A DNA stretch of 64,000 nucleotides from Pseudomonas sp. GGS8 (GTDB taxonomy: Bacteria; Pseudomonadota; Gammaproteobacteria; Pseudomonadales; Pseudomonadaceae), in NCBI RefSeq assembly GCF_024168645.1, contig NZ_JALJWF010000001.1, positions 1,231,001 to 1,295,000 on the forward strand, read 5' to 3'. Numbering within the stretch: the stretch's first letter is position 1; each line of letters starts with the position of its first letter. The translations under genes and the position numbers were made by a program. The notes below the pieces were generated by a model that saw only the letters and a program-made list of their open reading frames with translations, was not told the origin of the DNA and searched no databases. This document shows positions 37,711-47,802 of this stretch, piece by piece.

Positions 37711-38898
37711 TCAAGAAGCCAGTGGCGATACTTGCCAAAGCCCGTTCTGCTGAATCAATTGCCGGTCGCAGTCCGCTTCACGGGCGGCGGCCAAAGGTTG
37801 CCCAGGCAATGCCTGAACAACACGCTGACCCTCACTGCGCAACTGGCAAACCTGCTGCCAGAGTGCTGCATCCGTACTGTCAGGCATCCAGATACCGCCA
37901 GACGGTAACTCGATCTCAGCACGCCCCAGGGTCACCAGGGTTTTCAAATCGGTAGAGAAACCCGTCGCCGGACGGGCGCGACCGAAGTCGGCGCCGATGT
38001 CGTCGTAACGACCGCCCTGAGCGATGGACTGGCCAACACCCGGTACGAACACAGCGAACACCACACCGGTGTGGTAGTGGTAGCCGCGCAACTCGCCCAG
38101 GTCGAAGTACAACGGCAACTCCGGGAAACGTGTGGACAGGCGCTCGGCGATGGCCAGCAAGTCGTCCAGCGCCGCCAGAACAGGCGCCGGCGCATTGGCC
38201 AGACGCTCGCGGGCAGCACTCAACACTTCACGACCGCCACACAGGTCAACCAGCGCCCGCAGCATGCCCGACAAATCGGCAGGCAGGCCTTCGGTCAAGG
38301 TAATGACCTCATCGATGGCTTTACGTTGCAATGCATCGAACAACTGTTGCTCGACTTCGCCGGACAAACCGGCGGCACGGGCCAGGCCACGGTAGATGCC
38401 GACATGACCGAGGTCCATGTGCACATCCGGCACATCGGCCAGTTGCAGCATGGCCAGCATCAGACTGATGACCTCTACGTCGCTGCTCGGACTGGCATCG
38501 CCGTACAACTCGGCGCCCAGTTGAATCGGGCTGCGCGAGGACGACAACGCACGTGGCTGAGCATGCAGCACGCTACCGGCATAGCACAAACGGCTCGGGC
38601 CTTCGCGACGCAGGGTGTGCGCATCAATGCGCGCCACTTGCGGCGTGATGTCGGCACGGAAACCCATCTGCCGGCCCGACTGCGGGTCAATGACCTTGAA
38701 GGTGCGCAGATCAAGGTCCTGGCCTGCGCCGGTCAGCAGGGATTCCAGGTACTCGATATGGGGAGTCACGACAAACTCGTAACCCCAGCTCTGGAACAGA
38801 TCCAACACCTGGCGACGCGCAACTTCAATGCGCGCAGCCTCCGGTGGCAGTACTTCTTCGATGCCATCTGGCAGCAGCCAGCGGTCTACCGTTGCCAT
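37711..38898 (-). CDS. hisZ: ATP phosphoribosyltransferase regulatory subunit HisZ
   Basis: 395-residue paralogue of histidyl-tRNA synthetase that lacks aminoacylation function and pairs with the short HisG to make and regulate the first enzyme of histidine synthesis. Class-II-synthetase-like features are visible: [17 protein letters not shown] near residue 40, [21 protein letters not shown], and [21 protein letters not shown] toward the end. It lacks the C-terminal anticodon-binding domain of HisS. It is upstream of purA on the same strand, the usual pseudomonad order, although the two have unrelated pathways. Confidence 0.95.
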   Translation of the reverse strand: MATVDRWLLPDGIEEVLPPEAARIEVARRQVLDLFQSWGYEFVVTPHIEYLESLLTGAGQDLDLRTFKVIDPQSGRQMGFRADITPQVARIDAHTLRREGPSRLCYAGSVLHAQPRALSSSRSPIQLGAELYGDASPSSDVEVISLMLAMLQLADVPDVHMDLGHVGIYRGLARAAGLSGEVEQQLFDALQRKAIDEVITLTEGLPADLSGMLRALVDLCGGREVLSAARERLANAPAPVLAALDDLLAIAERLSTRFPELPLYFDLGELRGYHYHTGVVFAVFVPGVGQSIAQGGRYDDIGADFGRARPATGFSTDLKTLVTLGRAEIELPSGGIWMPDSTDAALWQQVCQLRSEGQRVVQALPGQPLAAAREADCDRQLIQQNGLWQVSPLAS

Positions 38899-39215
38899 TA
38901 CGCCATTCCCCTATGATCCGGGCAGCAAGCCTTTGGGCAAGCCTTGAGTGAAGCAGAAAATGATTGGCTCATGCGTATAAACCACGCGCATGAACAACGG
39001 GGCGAAAAGCCTGAAACCGGCTTCGCCAACCACTTTCCTCGAAAAACCTGTCGAGTCATTCAACTCGGGCGCCTGCATAAAAACAGCAATCAAACGTGCA
39101 GACGCAAAAAAGCCGGGAATTTCCCGGCTGCCGCATCATACACACGTTTTCCCAAAGGATCACCCCGCCCGAGGCTTTAGCCGCCAGGCGGGGGATGATT
39201 CAGGTCAACGTCGTA
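38899..39215. other. 317-base gap between hflC and hisZ
   Basis: No convincing gene on either strand. It contains the hflC terminator at 39105-39129 and presumably the hisZ promoter in 38899-39100. In P. aeruginosa a small DUF2065 membrane-protein gene occupies this position (from memory); no such hydrophobic reading frame is found here. Confidence 0.55.
39105..39129 (-). terminator. Rho-independent terminator after hflC
   Basis: AGCCGGGAA-TTCCCGGCT stem. Minus-strand reading is followed by TTTTTTGCGTC. It ends the miaA-hfq-hflX-hflK-hflC run. Confidence 0.9.
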
Positions 39216-40085
39216 TCAAGGCTTGGCTTTTTCCAGGTAGCGGAAGAAGTCACTGCTCGGGTCCAGGACCATGACGTCGGATTTGTTCGCGAAGCTTTCA
39301 CGGTAGGCGCGCAGGCTACGGTAGAACGCGTAGAACTCCTGATCCTGGCCGTATGCCTTGGAGTAGATCGCAGCCGCCTGGGCGTCACCGTCACCGCGAA
39401 CCTCTTCGGATTCACGATAGGCTTCAGCCAGCAGCACGCGGCGCTGACGGTCGGCGTCGGCACGGATGCCTTCGGCCAGCTCGTTACCCTTGGCGCGGTG
39501 CTCGCGAGCTTCACGCTCACGCTCGGTGCTCATACGCTCGAACACGCTGCGGTTCACTTCCTTCGGCAGGTCGATGGCTTTGACCCGGACATCGACAACT
39601 TCAATGCCCAGCTCTTTCTCTGCCATCTTGTTCAGCGAAGCGGTGATGTCCGCCATAAGCGCATCACGCTCACCGGACACCACTTCGTGCAGGGTGCGCT
39701 TACCGAACTGGTCACGCAGGCCCGACTCCAGACGACGGGACAGACGCTCGTCGGCAATCTGCTTGAGGCCGGAAGTCGCGGTGTAGAAGCGCTCGGCATC
39801 TTTCACGCGCCACTTGGCGTAGGCATCGACCATCACGGCTTTCTTTTCCAGCGTCAGGAAGCGCTGTGTCGGTGCGTCCAGCGTCATCAGGCGCGCGTCA
39901 AATATGCGCACCTTGTTAACGTAAGGCACTTTCACATGCAGGCCTGGCTGAACATCGGCCTGGACCACGCGACCGAACTGCAGCAACACCGCGCGCTCGG
40001 TCTGAGCCACGATGTAGAAGCAGTTCCAGGCAACGATCGCCACGACGACGCCGACAATAAGGGCGATCAGCGATTTATTGCTCAT
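39216..40085 (-). CDS. hflC: HflC, SPFH-domain subunit of the FtsH modulator complex
   Basis: 289 residues. The N-terminal signal-anchor helix (LIALIVGVVVAIVAWNCFYIV) spans about residues 5-25. It is followed by an SPFH/band-7 domain in the periplasm (TERAVLLQFGRVVQADVQPG) and a charged coiled-coil (STEREREAREHRAKGNELAE). With HflK it forms a large membrane cage around the FtsH protease and limits its activity. Its start overlaps the hflK stop in TGATG, so equal synthesis is expected. A terminator follows. Confidence 0.96.
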   Translation of the reverse strand: MSNKSLIALIVGVVVAIVAWNCFYIVAQTERAVLLQFGRVVQADVQPGLHVKVPYVNKVRIFDARLMTLDAPTQRFLTLEKKAVMVDAYAKWRVKDAERFYTATSGLKQIADERLSRRLESGLRDQFGKRTLHEVVSGERDALMADITASLNKMAEKELGIEVVDVRVKAIDLPKEVNRSVFERMSTEREREAREHRAKGNELAEGIRADADRQRRVLLAEAYRESEEVRGDGDAQAAAIYSKAYGQDQEFYAFYRSLRAYRESFANKSDVMVLDPSSDFFRYLEKAKP

Positions 40086-41257
40086 CAGCGACTCTCCCTG
40101 GTACGTGCTTGCTGTTGCTGCAGATCGGCTGCCGAACGCACATTCACTTCATTGCTGCTGGCTGCTGCGCCGGTCACCGGAGTACTGGTGCGGCGACCAT
40201 CCTCGACCATCTTGTCCAGCGGCAGGTACAGCAGATTGCTCTGGCCATTCTTGTTGCCGGTCACGAGAACCTTGCTGGTGTTGCTGAAGATTTCCTGCAT
40301 GGTGTCCAGGTACAGACGCTGACGGGTAACTTCAGGCGCCTTGCGGTACTCGGCCACCAGCTTGGTGAAGCGGTCAGCCTCACCCTTGGCGCGGGAGACG
40401 GTCTCGTCGCGGTAACCATTGGCATCCTCGAGGATGCGCTGGGCCTGACCACGGGCTTCCGGCACGACACCGTTGGCGTAGGTTTCAGCCTGGTTACGCG
40501 AACGCTGCTCGTCTTCACGGGCGCGGATCACGTCATCGAAAGCTTCCTGGACTTCACGCGGTGCGGCTGCGCTCTGTACGTTGACCTGGGTGACGGTGAT
40601 ACCAGTACGATAGGTATCGAGGAAACGTTGCAGACGTTCCTTGATTTCGCTGGCCATCAATTCACGACCTTCGGTCAGCACCTGGTCCATGGCGGTGGAA
40701 CCCACCACGTGACGCAAGGCACTGTCGGTCGCATGCTGCAGGCTGGTTTCCGGCTGATCGACGTTCAGCACGAAGTCCTGCAGGTTGCTGATCTTGTACT
40801 GCACGGTCAGCGGCACTTCGACGATGTTTTCGTCTTCAGTCAGCATTTGACCCTGCTTGGTATAGGCACGCTCACGCGTGACGTTTTCCAGGTACTTGCG
40901 ATCGATCGGCGGGAAATAGATGTTCAGGCCCGGGCCGACGGTTTCATAGTATTTGCCGAAGCGCAGCACTACGGCCTGCTCCTGCTCGTCGACCACGTAG
41001 ACAGCGCTGTACAGCCACACGGCTGCCAGCACGGTCAGACCGATGCCGAGCAGGCCGCCAAAGCCGCCACTCTTGCCCGGACCACCGCCCTCGTCACCGC
41101 GTTTCTTGCCACCACCGAACAACCCGTTCAGGCTTTCCTGCAGCTTTCGGAAGGCCTCGTCGAGATCCGGTGGTCCCTTGCGGTCGCCGTTATTGCGGCG
41201 CTTGCCACCCCAAGGATCCTGATTATTCGAGTTGCCACCCGGCTCATTCCAAGCCAT
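40085..41257 (-). CDS. hflK: HflK, SPFH-domain subunit of the FtsH modulator complex
   Basis: 390 residues from the ATG at 41257, which has GGAG six bases upstream. The N-terminal region (about residues 1-65) is Gly/Asn-rich and cytosolic, beginning MAWNEPGGNSNNQDPWG. Then comes one membrane helix (GIGLTVLAAVWLYSAVYVV), the SPFH domain (QEQAVVLRFGKYYETVGPGLN) and a long helical segment. The C-terminal tail is glutamine-rich (ADLQQQQARTRESR). It forms the HflKC complex with the product of the overlapping hflC. An upstream in-frame ATG at 41269 is possible but lacks a clear ribosome site. Confidence 0.95.
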   Translation of the reverse strand: MAWNEPGGNSNNQDPWGGKRRNNGDRKGPPDLDEAFRKLQESLNGLFGGGKKRGDEGGGPGKSGGFGGLLGIGLTVLAAVWLYSAVYVVDEQEQAVVLRFGKYYETVGPGLNIYFPPIDRKYLENVTRERAYTKQGQMLTEDENIVEVPLTVQYKISNLQDFVLNVDQPETSLQHATDSALRHVVGSTAMDQVLTEGRELMASEIKERLQRFLDTYRTGITVTQVNVQSAAAPREVQEAFDDVIRAREDEQRSRNQAETYANGVVPEARGQAQRILEDANGYRDETVSRAKGEADRFTKLVAEYRKAPEVTRQRLYLDTMQEIFSNTSKVLVTGNKNGQSNLLYLPLDKMVEDGRRTSTPVTGAAASSNEVNVRSAADLQQQQARTRESR

Positions 41258-41353
41258 AGCGCTCTCCATCTGATAAAGCAAAGACGCACCCACGGCGCGC
41301 CGACCAATGCTACAGAATGCCTGTCACCGCGGCACAACCGCTTTCTCAGGCTT

Positions 41354-42655
41354 TTATTGCAAAGTGTGTTGCTCGATGAATTCCATCGGTTGCAGACCTT
41401 CACGGCTCACGAGTCGATTCAATTCGATCCGTGGCAAGCGAACGGCCAGCAGGCTGATGCCTTCTTCGTCGTGTTCTTCTTTTTGCACCGCACCGAGTTC
41501 GAAAAACTGCGCACGCAGTCGAGCAAAACGTTGCGGCAAGCGCAAGGTGCCAACAAACAAATCGCTGCCCAACAGTTCCGCCACTGCCTGCTTGAGCAGG
41601 TCCAGGCCGGTACCGTCCTTGGCCGACAACCAGACCCGCTGCGGCTTGCCATCGGCATCGCGCTGGATCTGCGGCTCAACCCCCTCGAGCAAATCGAGTT
41701 TGTTGTATACCTCAAGGATCGGCAAGTCTTGTGCCCCGATCTCCCCGAGCACCACCATGACCTGTTCGATCTGGGCCATACGATCAGGCTCGTGCGCATC
41801 GATCACGTGCAGCAGCAGGTCGGAGTTGCTCGACTCTTCGAGCGTAGCCCGAAATGCCTCGACCAGCTTGTGCGGCAGGTGACGAATGAAACCCACGGTG
41901 TCGGCCAGAACGATCGGCCCGAGGTCATCGAGCTCGAGTCGGCGCAAGGTCGGGTCGAGGGTCGCAAATAGCTGGTTGGCGGCGAAGACGTCGGAATCGG
42001 TGACCGAATTGAACAGCGTCGATTTGCCGGCGTTGGTATAACCCACCAGTGAAACCGTCGGAATGTCAGCACGTTTGCGCCCGCGACGAGACTGCTCGCG
42101 CTGGCTGCGGACCTTTTCCAGGCGCCCCTTGATCTGTCGCAGACGAATCCGCAACAGGCGCCGGTCGGTTTCCAGCTGAGTTTCACCCGGCCCGCGCAGA
42201 CCGATACCACCCTTCTGCCGCTCAAGGTGAGTCCAGCCGCGAACCAGTCGCGTACTCATGTACTCAAGCTGGGCCAGTTCGACCTGGAGCTTGCCTTCAT
42301 GGGTGCGAGCGCGTTGGGCGAAGATATCGAGAATCAGACCCGTGCGATCGATCACGCGACACTCGAAAATACGTTCGAGGTTACGTTCCTGACTGGGCGT
42401 GAGGATGTGATTGAAAATCACCAGATCGACCTGTTCGGCTTTGACCAGGTCGCGTAACTCTTCGACCTTGCCGCTGCTGATCAGGGTTTTGGCGGTTGGC
42501 CGATGACGCGGCACGTTGAAAAACGCGACGGTCTCGGCACCAGCCGAAATTGCCAACTCCTGAAACTCCTGCGGATCTTCGCGCGCCTCAGGGTCCTGAC
42601 CATCCAAGTGAACGAGAATTGCCCGTTCACCACCACCGTGGCGCTCAAAGAACAA
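41354..42655 (-). CDS. hflX: GTPase HflX
   Basis: 433-residue ribosome-associated GTPase that splits or rescues stalled 70S ribosomes after heat stress. The N-terminal nucleotide-binding-like domain is at about residues 1-165. A coiled stretch with GLRGPGETQLETDRRLLR is the family signature. The G domain has G1 GYTNAGKSTLFN near residue 205, G3 DTVGF and G4 NKLD. The start MFFERHGGGERAILVHLDG fits the pseudomonad form. It lies 12 bases after hfq and 96 bases before hflK, in the conserved hfq-hflX-hflK-hflC arrangement. Confidence 0.96.
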   Translation of the reverse strand: MFFERHGGGERAILVHLDGQDPEAREDPQEFQELAISAGAETVAFFNVPRHRPTAKTLISSGKVEELRDLVKAEQVDLVIFNHILTPSQERNLERIFECRVIDRTGLILDIFAQRARTHEGKLQVELAQLEYMSTRLVRGWTHLERQKGGIGLRGPGETQLETDRRLLRIRLRQIKGRLEKVRSQREQSRRGRKRADIPTVSLVGYTNAGKSTLFNSVTDSDVFAANQLFATLDPTLRRLELDDLGPIVLADTVGFIRHLPHKLVEAFRATLEESSNSDLLLHVIDAHEPDRMAQIEQVMVVLGEIGAQDLPILEVYNKLDLLEGVEPQIQRDADGKPQRVWLSAKDGTGLDLLKQAVAELLGSDLFVGTLRLPQRFARLRAQFFELGAVQKEEHDEEGISLLAVRLPRIELNRLVSREGLQPMEFIEQHTLQ

Positions 42656-42667
42656 AGGAGACTCCTA

Positions 42668-42928
42668 TCAGGCGTTACCTGGCTCAGCGTCACCTGCTTC
42701 GGATTCGGTTGCGCTAGGCAGACGAATTGGACGAACTGGCACCACTGTAGAGATAGCGTGTTTGTAAACCATCTGGCTGACGGTGTTTTTCAGCAGGATA
42801 ACGAACTGGTCGAAAGACTCGATCGTGCCTTGCAGTTTGATCCCGTTGACCAGGTAGATGGAAACCCCCACTTTCTCTTTACGTAAAGTATTCAAGTAAG
42901 GGTCTTGTAGCGAATGCCCTTTTGACAT
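42668..42928 (-). CDS. hfq: RNA chaperone Hfq
   Basis: 86 residues. Sm1 and Sm2 motifs are intact ([20 protein letters not shown] and [14 protein letters not shown]), giving the hexamer that binds small RNAs and A/U-rich mRNA. In pseudomonads it also works with Crc in catabolite repression. The C-terminal tail ([15 protein letters not shown]) is short and acidic. The ATG at 42928 has AAGGAG eight bases upstream; three extra upstream codons in the open frame overlap that site. It follows miaA with a 94-base gap that may contain an additional promoter. Confidence 0.98.
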   Translation of the reverse strand: MSKGHSLQDPYLNTLRKEKVGVSIYLVNGIKLQGTIESFDQFVILLKNTVSQMVYKHAISTVVPVRPIRLPSATESEAGDAEPGNA

Positions 42929-43022
42929 GTGCCGCACTCCTTTAAGGATTCAATATAAAAAATAGGTAAACAGATGGCTTGGGGCCGTCACACCCCCAAG
43001 GATAGACGGCAATTGCAAGGAC

Positions 43023-43994
43023 TCAGCTCAATATGGAGATGGTCCCGAGGTATTTCAAGGCGCGCGGCAGATTGTCGCAATCGAGGCTGTCCAACCAGTG
43101 TAAATCAGCCCAACTGCGCAGCCAGGTGAACTGGCGCTTCGCCAATTGGCGCGTGGCAATGATTCCACGCTCCTGCATCTCGGCTTGCGTCAGCTTGCCA
43201 TCCAGGTAATCCCAGACTTGTCGATAGCCTACAGCACGTATAGACGGTAACCCTGAATGCAGGTCACCTCTATCTCGCAGGGCTACGACCTCGTCTATGA
43301 ATCCCTGTTCCAACATATTTGTGAATCTTTGTTTAATGCGCTCGTGCAGTACTTGGCGATTTGCCGGAGCGATGGCCAAGTTCGCGACAGTATAGGGCAA
43401 TTGTTGCAGTCCCGAAGCGGCTGCTTCAGTACTTTGCGCAGATTGTCGCAAGCGTAGCTCAGTCATGCTCTGACCGCTGACGCGATAAACTTCCAGTGCA
43501 CGACTGAGGCGCTGCGGATCGTTCGGGTGAATTCGCGCCGCGGATTGCGGATCAATCACCGCCAATTGATCGTGCAGGGCTTGCCAGCCAAGGCGTGCAG
43601 CCTCTTCTTCGATTTGCGCACGAACGTCCGCATCGGCCGCCGGCATGTCGGCCAGACCTTCGAGCAAAGCCTTGTAATAGAGCATTGTGCCGCCCACCAG
43701 CAGCGGAATATTGCCCCGCGCGGTGATCTCGCTCATGGCTTGCAACGCATCGCGACGGAAATCCGCGGCGGAATAACTCTCGGCCGGGTCGAGAATGTCG
43801 ATCAGACGATGCGGGAATTCGGCCAGAATCTCTTTGGAGGGTTTGGCGGTGCCGATGTCCATACCGCGATAAACCAGCGCCGAATCGACACTGATCAGCT
43901 CGCAAGGCAGGACCTTGGTGAGTTCGATGGCCAGGTCGGTCTTGCCGGCGGCCGTCGGCCCCATCAGGAAAATCGCGGGAGGGAACTGGCTCAT
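43023..43994 (-). CDS. miaA: tRNA dimethylallyltransferase MiaA
   Basis: 323 residues. The P-loop [14 protein letters not shown] is at about residues 12-25, followed by [20 protein letters not shown], a substrate-binding block. It attaches dimethylallyl to A37 of tRNAs that read U-starting codons. The ATG at 43994 forms a TGATG overlap with the mutL stop, which fixes the start; the longer frame would run 75 bases into mutL. It is followed by hfq as in E. coli and other gammaproteobacteria. Confidence 0.96.
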   Translation of the reverse strand: MSQFPPAIFLMGPTAAGKTDLAIELTKVLPCELISVDSALVYRGMDIGTAKPSKEILAEFPHRLIDILDPAESYSAADFRRDALQAMSEITARGNIPLLVGGTMLYYKALLEGLADMPAADADVRAQIEEEAARLGWQALHDQLAVIDPQSAARIHPNDPQRLSRALEVYRVSGQSMTELRLRQSAQSTEAAASGLQQLPYTVANLAIAPANRQVLHERIKQRFTNMLEQGFIDEVVALRDRGDLHSGLPSIRAVGYRQVWDYLDGKLTQAEMQERGIIATRQLAKRQFTWLRSWADLHWLDSLDCDNLPRALKYLGTISILS

Positions 43995-45904
43995 CAACGA
44001 CCGCGCAAGAACAGTTTGTCCAGATCGTCCAGGCCCAGTTGGGTCCAGGTCGGTCGGCCATGGTTGCATTGACCGCTGCGTTCAGTGTTTTCCATGTCCC
44101 GCAGCAGGCCGTTCATTTCCGGCAAGGCCAGGCGCCGATTCGCGCGAATCGCGCCGTGGCAGGCCATGGTGCCGAGCAGTTCGTTCAGGTGCGCCTGAAT
44201 CCGGTCGCTGGTGCCGTATTCCATTAAATCCGCCAGCACATCGCTGACCAGTCGGTTGGCCTCGGCCTGTTTCAGCAACGCGGGGATTTGCCGGATGGCC
44301 AGGGTTTCCGGGCCAAGGCGCTGCAATTCAAAGCCCAGGCGCTGGAACCAGGCAACGTTTTCTTCGGCGCAATCGGCTTCGCGCTGGCTGACCGCCAGGG
44401 ATTCCGGCACCAGCAATGGTTGGCCGCTCAACCCCTCGCTGGCCATGGCGACTTTCAGGCGCTCGTACATGATCCGCTCATGGGCGGCATGCATGTCCAC
44501 CAGCACCAGGCCTTGGGCGTTTTCCGAAAGAATGTAGATGCCCTTGAGCTGCGCCAATGCGTAGCCCAGCGGCGGAATGTCGTCCTGCCCGGCCGGCAGC
44601 GCGACCGCATTGGCCTCGGGCAACGGCGCGAAGAACTCGCGATAGGCTGCCTGCGCTTCGGCAACGGGCACGCCGGACTGAGGCCGCGGCGTGTATTGAT
44701 ACTGATAACCGGCACCGGCGCCAGAACCCGCCGAGGTATTGAAGGACGGCTGGGCCTGAGGTTGCTCCAGCAGCGCATTGGCCGCCAGACGCATCTCGCC
44801 CTGCGGCCCGAACTCGCCGGCTTCGATACCGGTCGGCCGGACCATGGCCGTCGCGACAGGCGCGGCCAACTGGTCTTCCGGACGCACATCGCCCAGGGCG
44901 CGGTGCAAGGTGCCGTAAAGGAAGTCGTGAACCATGCGCCCGTCACGGAAGCGCACTTCGTGCTTGGTCGGGTGCACATTGACGTCGACGCCCGCCGGAT
45001 CGACTTCGAAAAACAGCACGAATGTCGGGTGCCTACCATTGAACAGTACATCGCGATAAGCCTGACGCACCGCGTGCGCCACCAGTTTGTCGCGCACGGC
45101 ACGGCCATTCACGAAGAAATACTGCAAGTCCGCCTGGCTGCGGTTGAAGGTCGGCAACCCGACCCAGCCCCACAAATGCAGACCATTGCGCTCGATTTCG
45201 ATCGGCAGCGCCTGCTCCAGAAAACCCGCCCCGCAGATCGCCGACACGCGCCGGGCGCGGGCCGCGTCATCATGGGCTTCGTGCAGACTGAGGATGGTTT
45301 TGCCGTTGTGGCGCAGATGGAACGCCACATCGAACCGCGCCAGCGCCAGACGCTTGATCACTTCTTGCAGGTGATCGAATTCGGTTTTTTCGGTCTTGAG
45401 AAACTTGCGACGCGCCGGGGTATTGAAGAACAAATCACGCACTTCCACCGAAGTGCCCACCGGATGGGCCGCCGGTTGCACGCGGGGCGCCATGTCCCGA
45501 CCTTCGGTTTCCACCTGCCAGGCCTGATCGGCATCGCGAGTGCGGGAAGTCAGGGTCAGACGCGCCACGGAACTGATGGAGGCCAGCGCCTCACCGCGAA
45601 ACCCCAGGCTCATGACCTGTTCGAGGTCTTCCAGGTTGCGAATCTTGCTGGTGGCGTGACGAGCCAGGGCGAGGGGCAGGTCATCGGCGGAAATGCCGCT
45701 GCCATCGTCGCGCACCCGCAGCAGCTTGACGCCGCCCTGCTCTACATCGACATCGATGCGCCTGGCGCCGGAGTCGAGGCTGTTTTCCAGCAACTCCTTG
45801 ATCACCGAGGCCGGGCGTTCAACCACTTCACCGGCGGCAATCTGGTTCGCCAGCCGCGGGCTGAGTAACTCGATACGCGCCGTGTTGGTCAACACCTGAT
45901 TCAT
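43994..45904 (-). CDS. mutL: DNA mismatch repair protein MutL
   Basis: 636 residues. The N-terminal GHKL ATPase domain has [27 protein letters not shown] and [10 protein letters not shown]. The C-terminal dimerisation domain carries [12 protein letters not shown], matching the DQHA(X)2E(X)4E metal-binding motif of endonuclease-type MutL. That fits pseudomonads, which lack MutH and use MutL to nick the strand (known for P. aeruginosa). A proline/glutamine-rich linker lies at about 340-430. It overlaps the amidase gene upstream by four bases and miaA downstream by one base. Confidence 0.97.
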   Translation of the reverse strand: MNQVLTNTARIELLSPRLANQIAAGEVVERPASVIKELLENSLDSGARRIDVDVEQGGVKLLRVRDDGSGISADDLPLALARHATSKIRNLEDLEQVMSLGFRGEALASISSVARLTLTSRTRDADQAWQVETEGRDMAPRVQPAAHPVGTSVEVRDLFFNTPARRKFLKTEKTEFDHLQEVIKRLALARFDVAFHLRHNGKTILSLHEAHDDAARARRVSAICGAGFLEQALPIEIERNGLHLWGWVGLPTFNRSQADLQYFFVNGRAVRDKLVAHAVRQAYRDVLFNGRHPTFVLFFEVDPAGVDVNVHPTKHEVRFRDGRMVHDFLYGTLHRALGDVRPEDQLAAPVATAMVRPTGIEAGEFGPQGEMRLAANALLEQPQAQPSFNTSAGSGAGAGYQYQYTPRPQSGVPVAEAQAAYREFFAPLPEANAVALPAGQDDIPPLGYALAQLKGIYILSENAQGLVLVDMHAAHERIMYERLKVAMASEGLSGQPLLVPESLAVSQREADCAEENVAWFQRLGFELQRLGPETLAIRQIPALLKQAEANRLVSDVLADLMEYGTSDRIQAHLNELLGTMACHGAIRANRRLALPEMNGLLRDMENTERSGQCNHGRPTWTQLGLDDLDKLFLRGR

Positions 45905-47331
45905 TCTTTGGCCGCCAGTTCTGTGCCGGGAATGGTCAACGTCTGACCAATCCTCAGCTCGTCACTTTGCAAGTTGTTGGCACTGCGCAAGGTGGCCGCA
46001 GACACCTGATAACGCACGGCGATCATCGCCAAGGTTTCACCGGGGCTCACGCGATGATCACGCGGGCCTTGGGCGATCTTGCCGGAATCGCGCAGCCAGG
46101 CAATGTAAGTGCCCGGCGGCGGGTTCTGCTGGAAGAACTGCCGCACGCCGCTGCTGATGGAGCGTGCCAGTGCCTGCTGGTGGCTCGATGCCGCGAGTTT
46201 CGAGGCTTCGTTGGCGTTGGAGATGAACCCGGTTTCCACCAAAATCGACGGGATGTCCGGCGACTTCAGCACCATGAACCCGGCTTGCTCCACGCGCTGT
46301 TTGTGCAGCGGCGTGACGCGACCGATGTTGCTCAAGACTTTCTGGCCAACGTTCAGGCTGGAAGTCAGGGAAGCGGTCATCGACAGGTCGAGCAGCACGC
46401 CGGCGAGCATCCGGTCCTTGTCGTCGAGGCTGACGTTGCCGGCACCGCCGATCAAGTCGGAACGGTTTTCGCTGTCGGCCAGCCAACGGGCGGTCTCCGA
46501 CGTTGCGCCGCGGTCGGACAGGGCAAACACCGACGCACCGAACGCGGCCGCTGAAGGCGCGGCGTCGGCGTGGATCGAAACGAACAGATCGGCGCCCTTC
46601 TTGCGGGCGATTTCGGTACGGCCGCGCAATGGAATGAAGTAGTCGCCGGTACGCGTCAGTTCGGCGCGGAAACCTTTCATGCCATTGACCTGACGCTGCA
46701 GTTCACGGGCGATAGCCAGCACCACGTCTTTTTCACGCTGGCCGCGAGAGCCCGAGGCGCCAGGGTCTTCGCCACCGTGGCCGGCATCGATCACCACAAT
46801 AATGTCGCGTTTGCCAGCCGGAGCGGGCGGCAGCTTGATCGAAGGCTCGGACGGCGTGACGGGCACTGCGGGCACCGTGGCCACAGACGGCGTTGGCGCA
46901 GGCGTTGGTGCGGCGTCAGCCGCGTTGTCGAACAGGTCGACCACCAGACGATTGCCGTACTGGGCGTTCGGCGCCAGGGTGAAGCTTTTTGGCGTGACGG
47001 CTTTTTTCAGGTCGATGACTACCCGCAAATCGGTCGGCGTACGCTGAGCCGAACGCATTGCCGTGATCGGTGTGTTGGCAGTGGAGACGTTCAATGGCGA
47101 GCCGAGCGTCGCCCCATTGATGTCGATCACCAGCCGATCCGGTGCAGTCAGGGTGAAGACGCTGTGCTGGACAGGCCCCGTCAGGTCGAACACCAGTCGC
47201 GTGTTGTCCGGCGCCCGCCACAGGCGAACACTGTTGACCTTCGTCTCGGCCACAGCGTCGACGGTCACCGCCAAAAACAATACCCCTACGGCAGCAACCA
47301 ACGCGCGAAAGCGCATACCTAACCCCATCAT
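45901..47331 (-). CDS. N-acetylmuramoyl-L-alanine amidase, AmiB/AmiC type
   Basis: 476 residues. A signal peptide is followed by an AMIN domain (about residues 30-135, [20 protein letters not shown]), a Pro/Thr/Val linker, an Amidase_3 zinc domain starting [18 protein letters not shown] near residue 175, and a C-terminal LysM domain ([19 protein letters not shown]). It cleaves the peptide from glycan during daughter-cell separation. The annotated ATG at 47331 immediately abuts the tsaE stop; an internal ATG at 47316 gives a more usual signal peptide ([11 protein letters not shown]) and is an alternative start. The LysM is a normal feature of the AmiB form. Confidence 0.94.
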   Translation of the reverse strand: MMGLGMRFRALVAAVGVLFLAVTVDAVAETKVNSVRLWRAPDNTRLVFDLTGPVQHSVFTLTAPDRLVIDINGATLGSPLNVSTANTPITAMRSAQRTPTDLRVVIDLKKAVTPKSFTLAPNAQYGNRLVVDLFDNAADAAPTPAPTPSVATVPAVPVTPSEPSIKLPPAPAGKRDIIVVIDAGHGGEDPGASGSRGQREKDVVLAIARELQRQVNGMKGFRAELTRTGDYFIPLRGRTEIARKKGADLFVSIHADAAPSAAAFGASVFALSDRGATSETARWLADSENRSDLIGGAGNVSLDDKDRMLAGVLLDLSMTASLTSSLNVGQKVLSNIGRVTPLHKQRVEQAGFMVLKSPDIPSILVETGFISNANEASKLAASSHQQALARSISSGVRQFFQQNPPPGTYIAWLRDSGKIAQGPRDHRVSPGETLAMIAVRYQVSAATLRSANNLQSDELRIGQTLTIPGTELAAKE

Positions 47332-47802
47332 CTATTTGGATTCCAATGCCAAAACGGCACACCACGACTCGCCACGCGAGCCCTGTGGCAAAATTTTCAG
47401 CGAGCGTCCGCTGTCATGGGGGCTAATGGTAATGGTCAGGTCGGGCTTTGGCAAAAAGCCTGCACCCTTCTGGGGCCATTCGATCAGGCACAGTGCGTCG
47501 TCTTCGAAATAGTCGCGAATGCCGAGGTACTCCAGCTCCTCGGGGTCGACCAATCGATACAGGTCGAAATGGAAGGCGCGGATGGCGCCGATCTCGTAGG
47601 GCTCGACCAGGGTGAAGGTCGGACTTTTTACCGCGCCGGTATGCCCCAGGCCACGGATGATGCCCCGGGACAGCGTGGTTTTCCCCGCGCCCAAATCCCC
47701 CTCAAGAAAAATCAGACCGTGCCCTTCGGTGGTTTTGGCGATACGTGCGCCAAAATCGCTCATGGCCTGCTCATCGGCCAGGTACAGGGTTACTTCAGAC
47801 AC
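47332..47802 (-). CDS. tsaE: tRNA threonylcarbamoyladenosine biosynthesis ATPase TsaE
   Basis: 156-residue P-loop protein. Walker A GDLGAGKTTLSRG is at about residues 35-47, and SPTFTLVEPYE and HFDLYRL follow as in the family. It acts with TsaB, TsaC and TsaD to make t6A37 in ANN-decoding tRNAs. The C-terminus is slightly longer than the E. coli form. It overlaps the end of the NAD(P)HX gene by 13 bases and abuts the amidase start, so it is firmly inside the operon. Confidence 0.95.
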   Translation of the reverse strand: MSEVTLYLADEQAMSDFGARIAKTTEGHGLIFLEGDLGAGKTTLSRGIIRGLGHTGAVKSPTFTLVEPYEIGAIRAFHFDLYRLVDPEELEYLGIRDYFEDDALCLIEWPQKGAGFLPKPDLTITISPHDSGRSLKILPQGSRGESWCAVLALESK

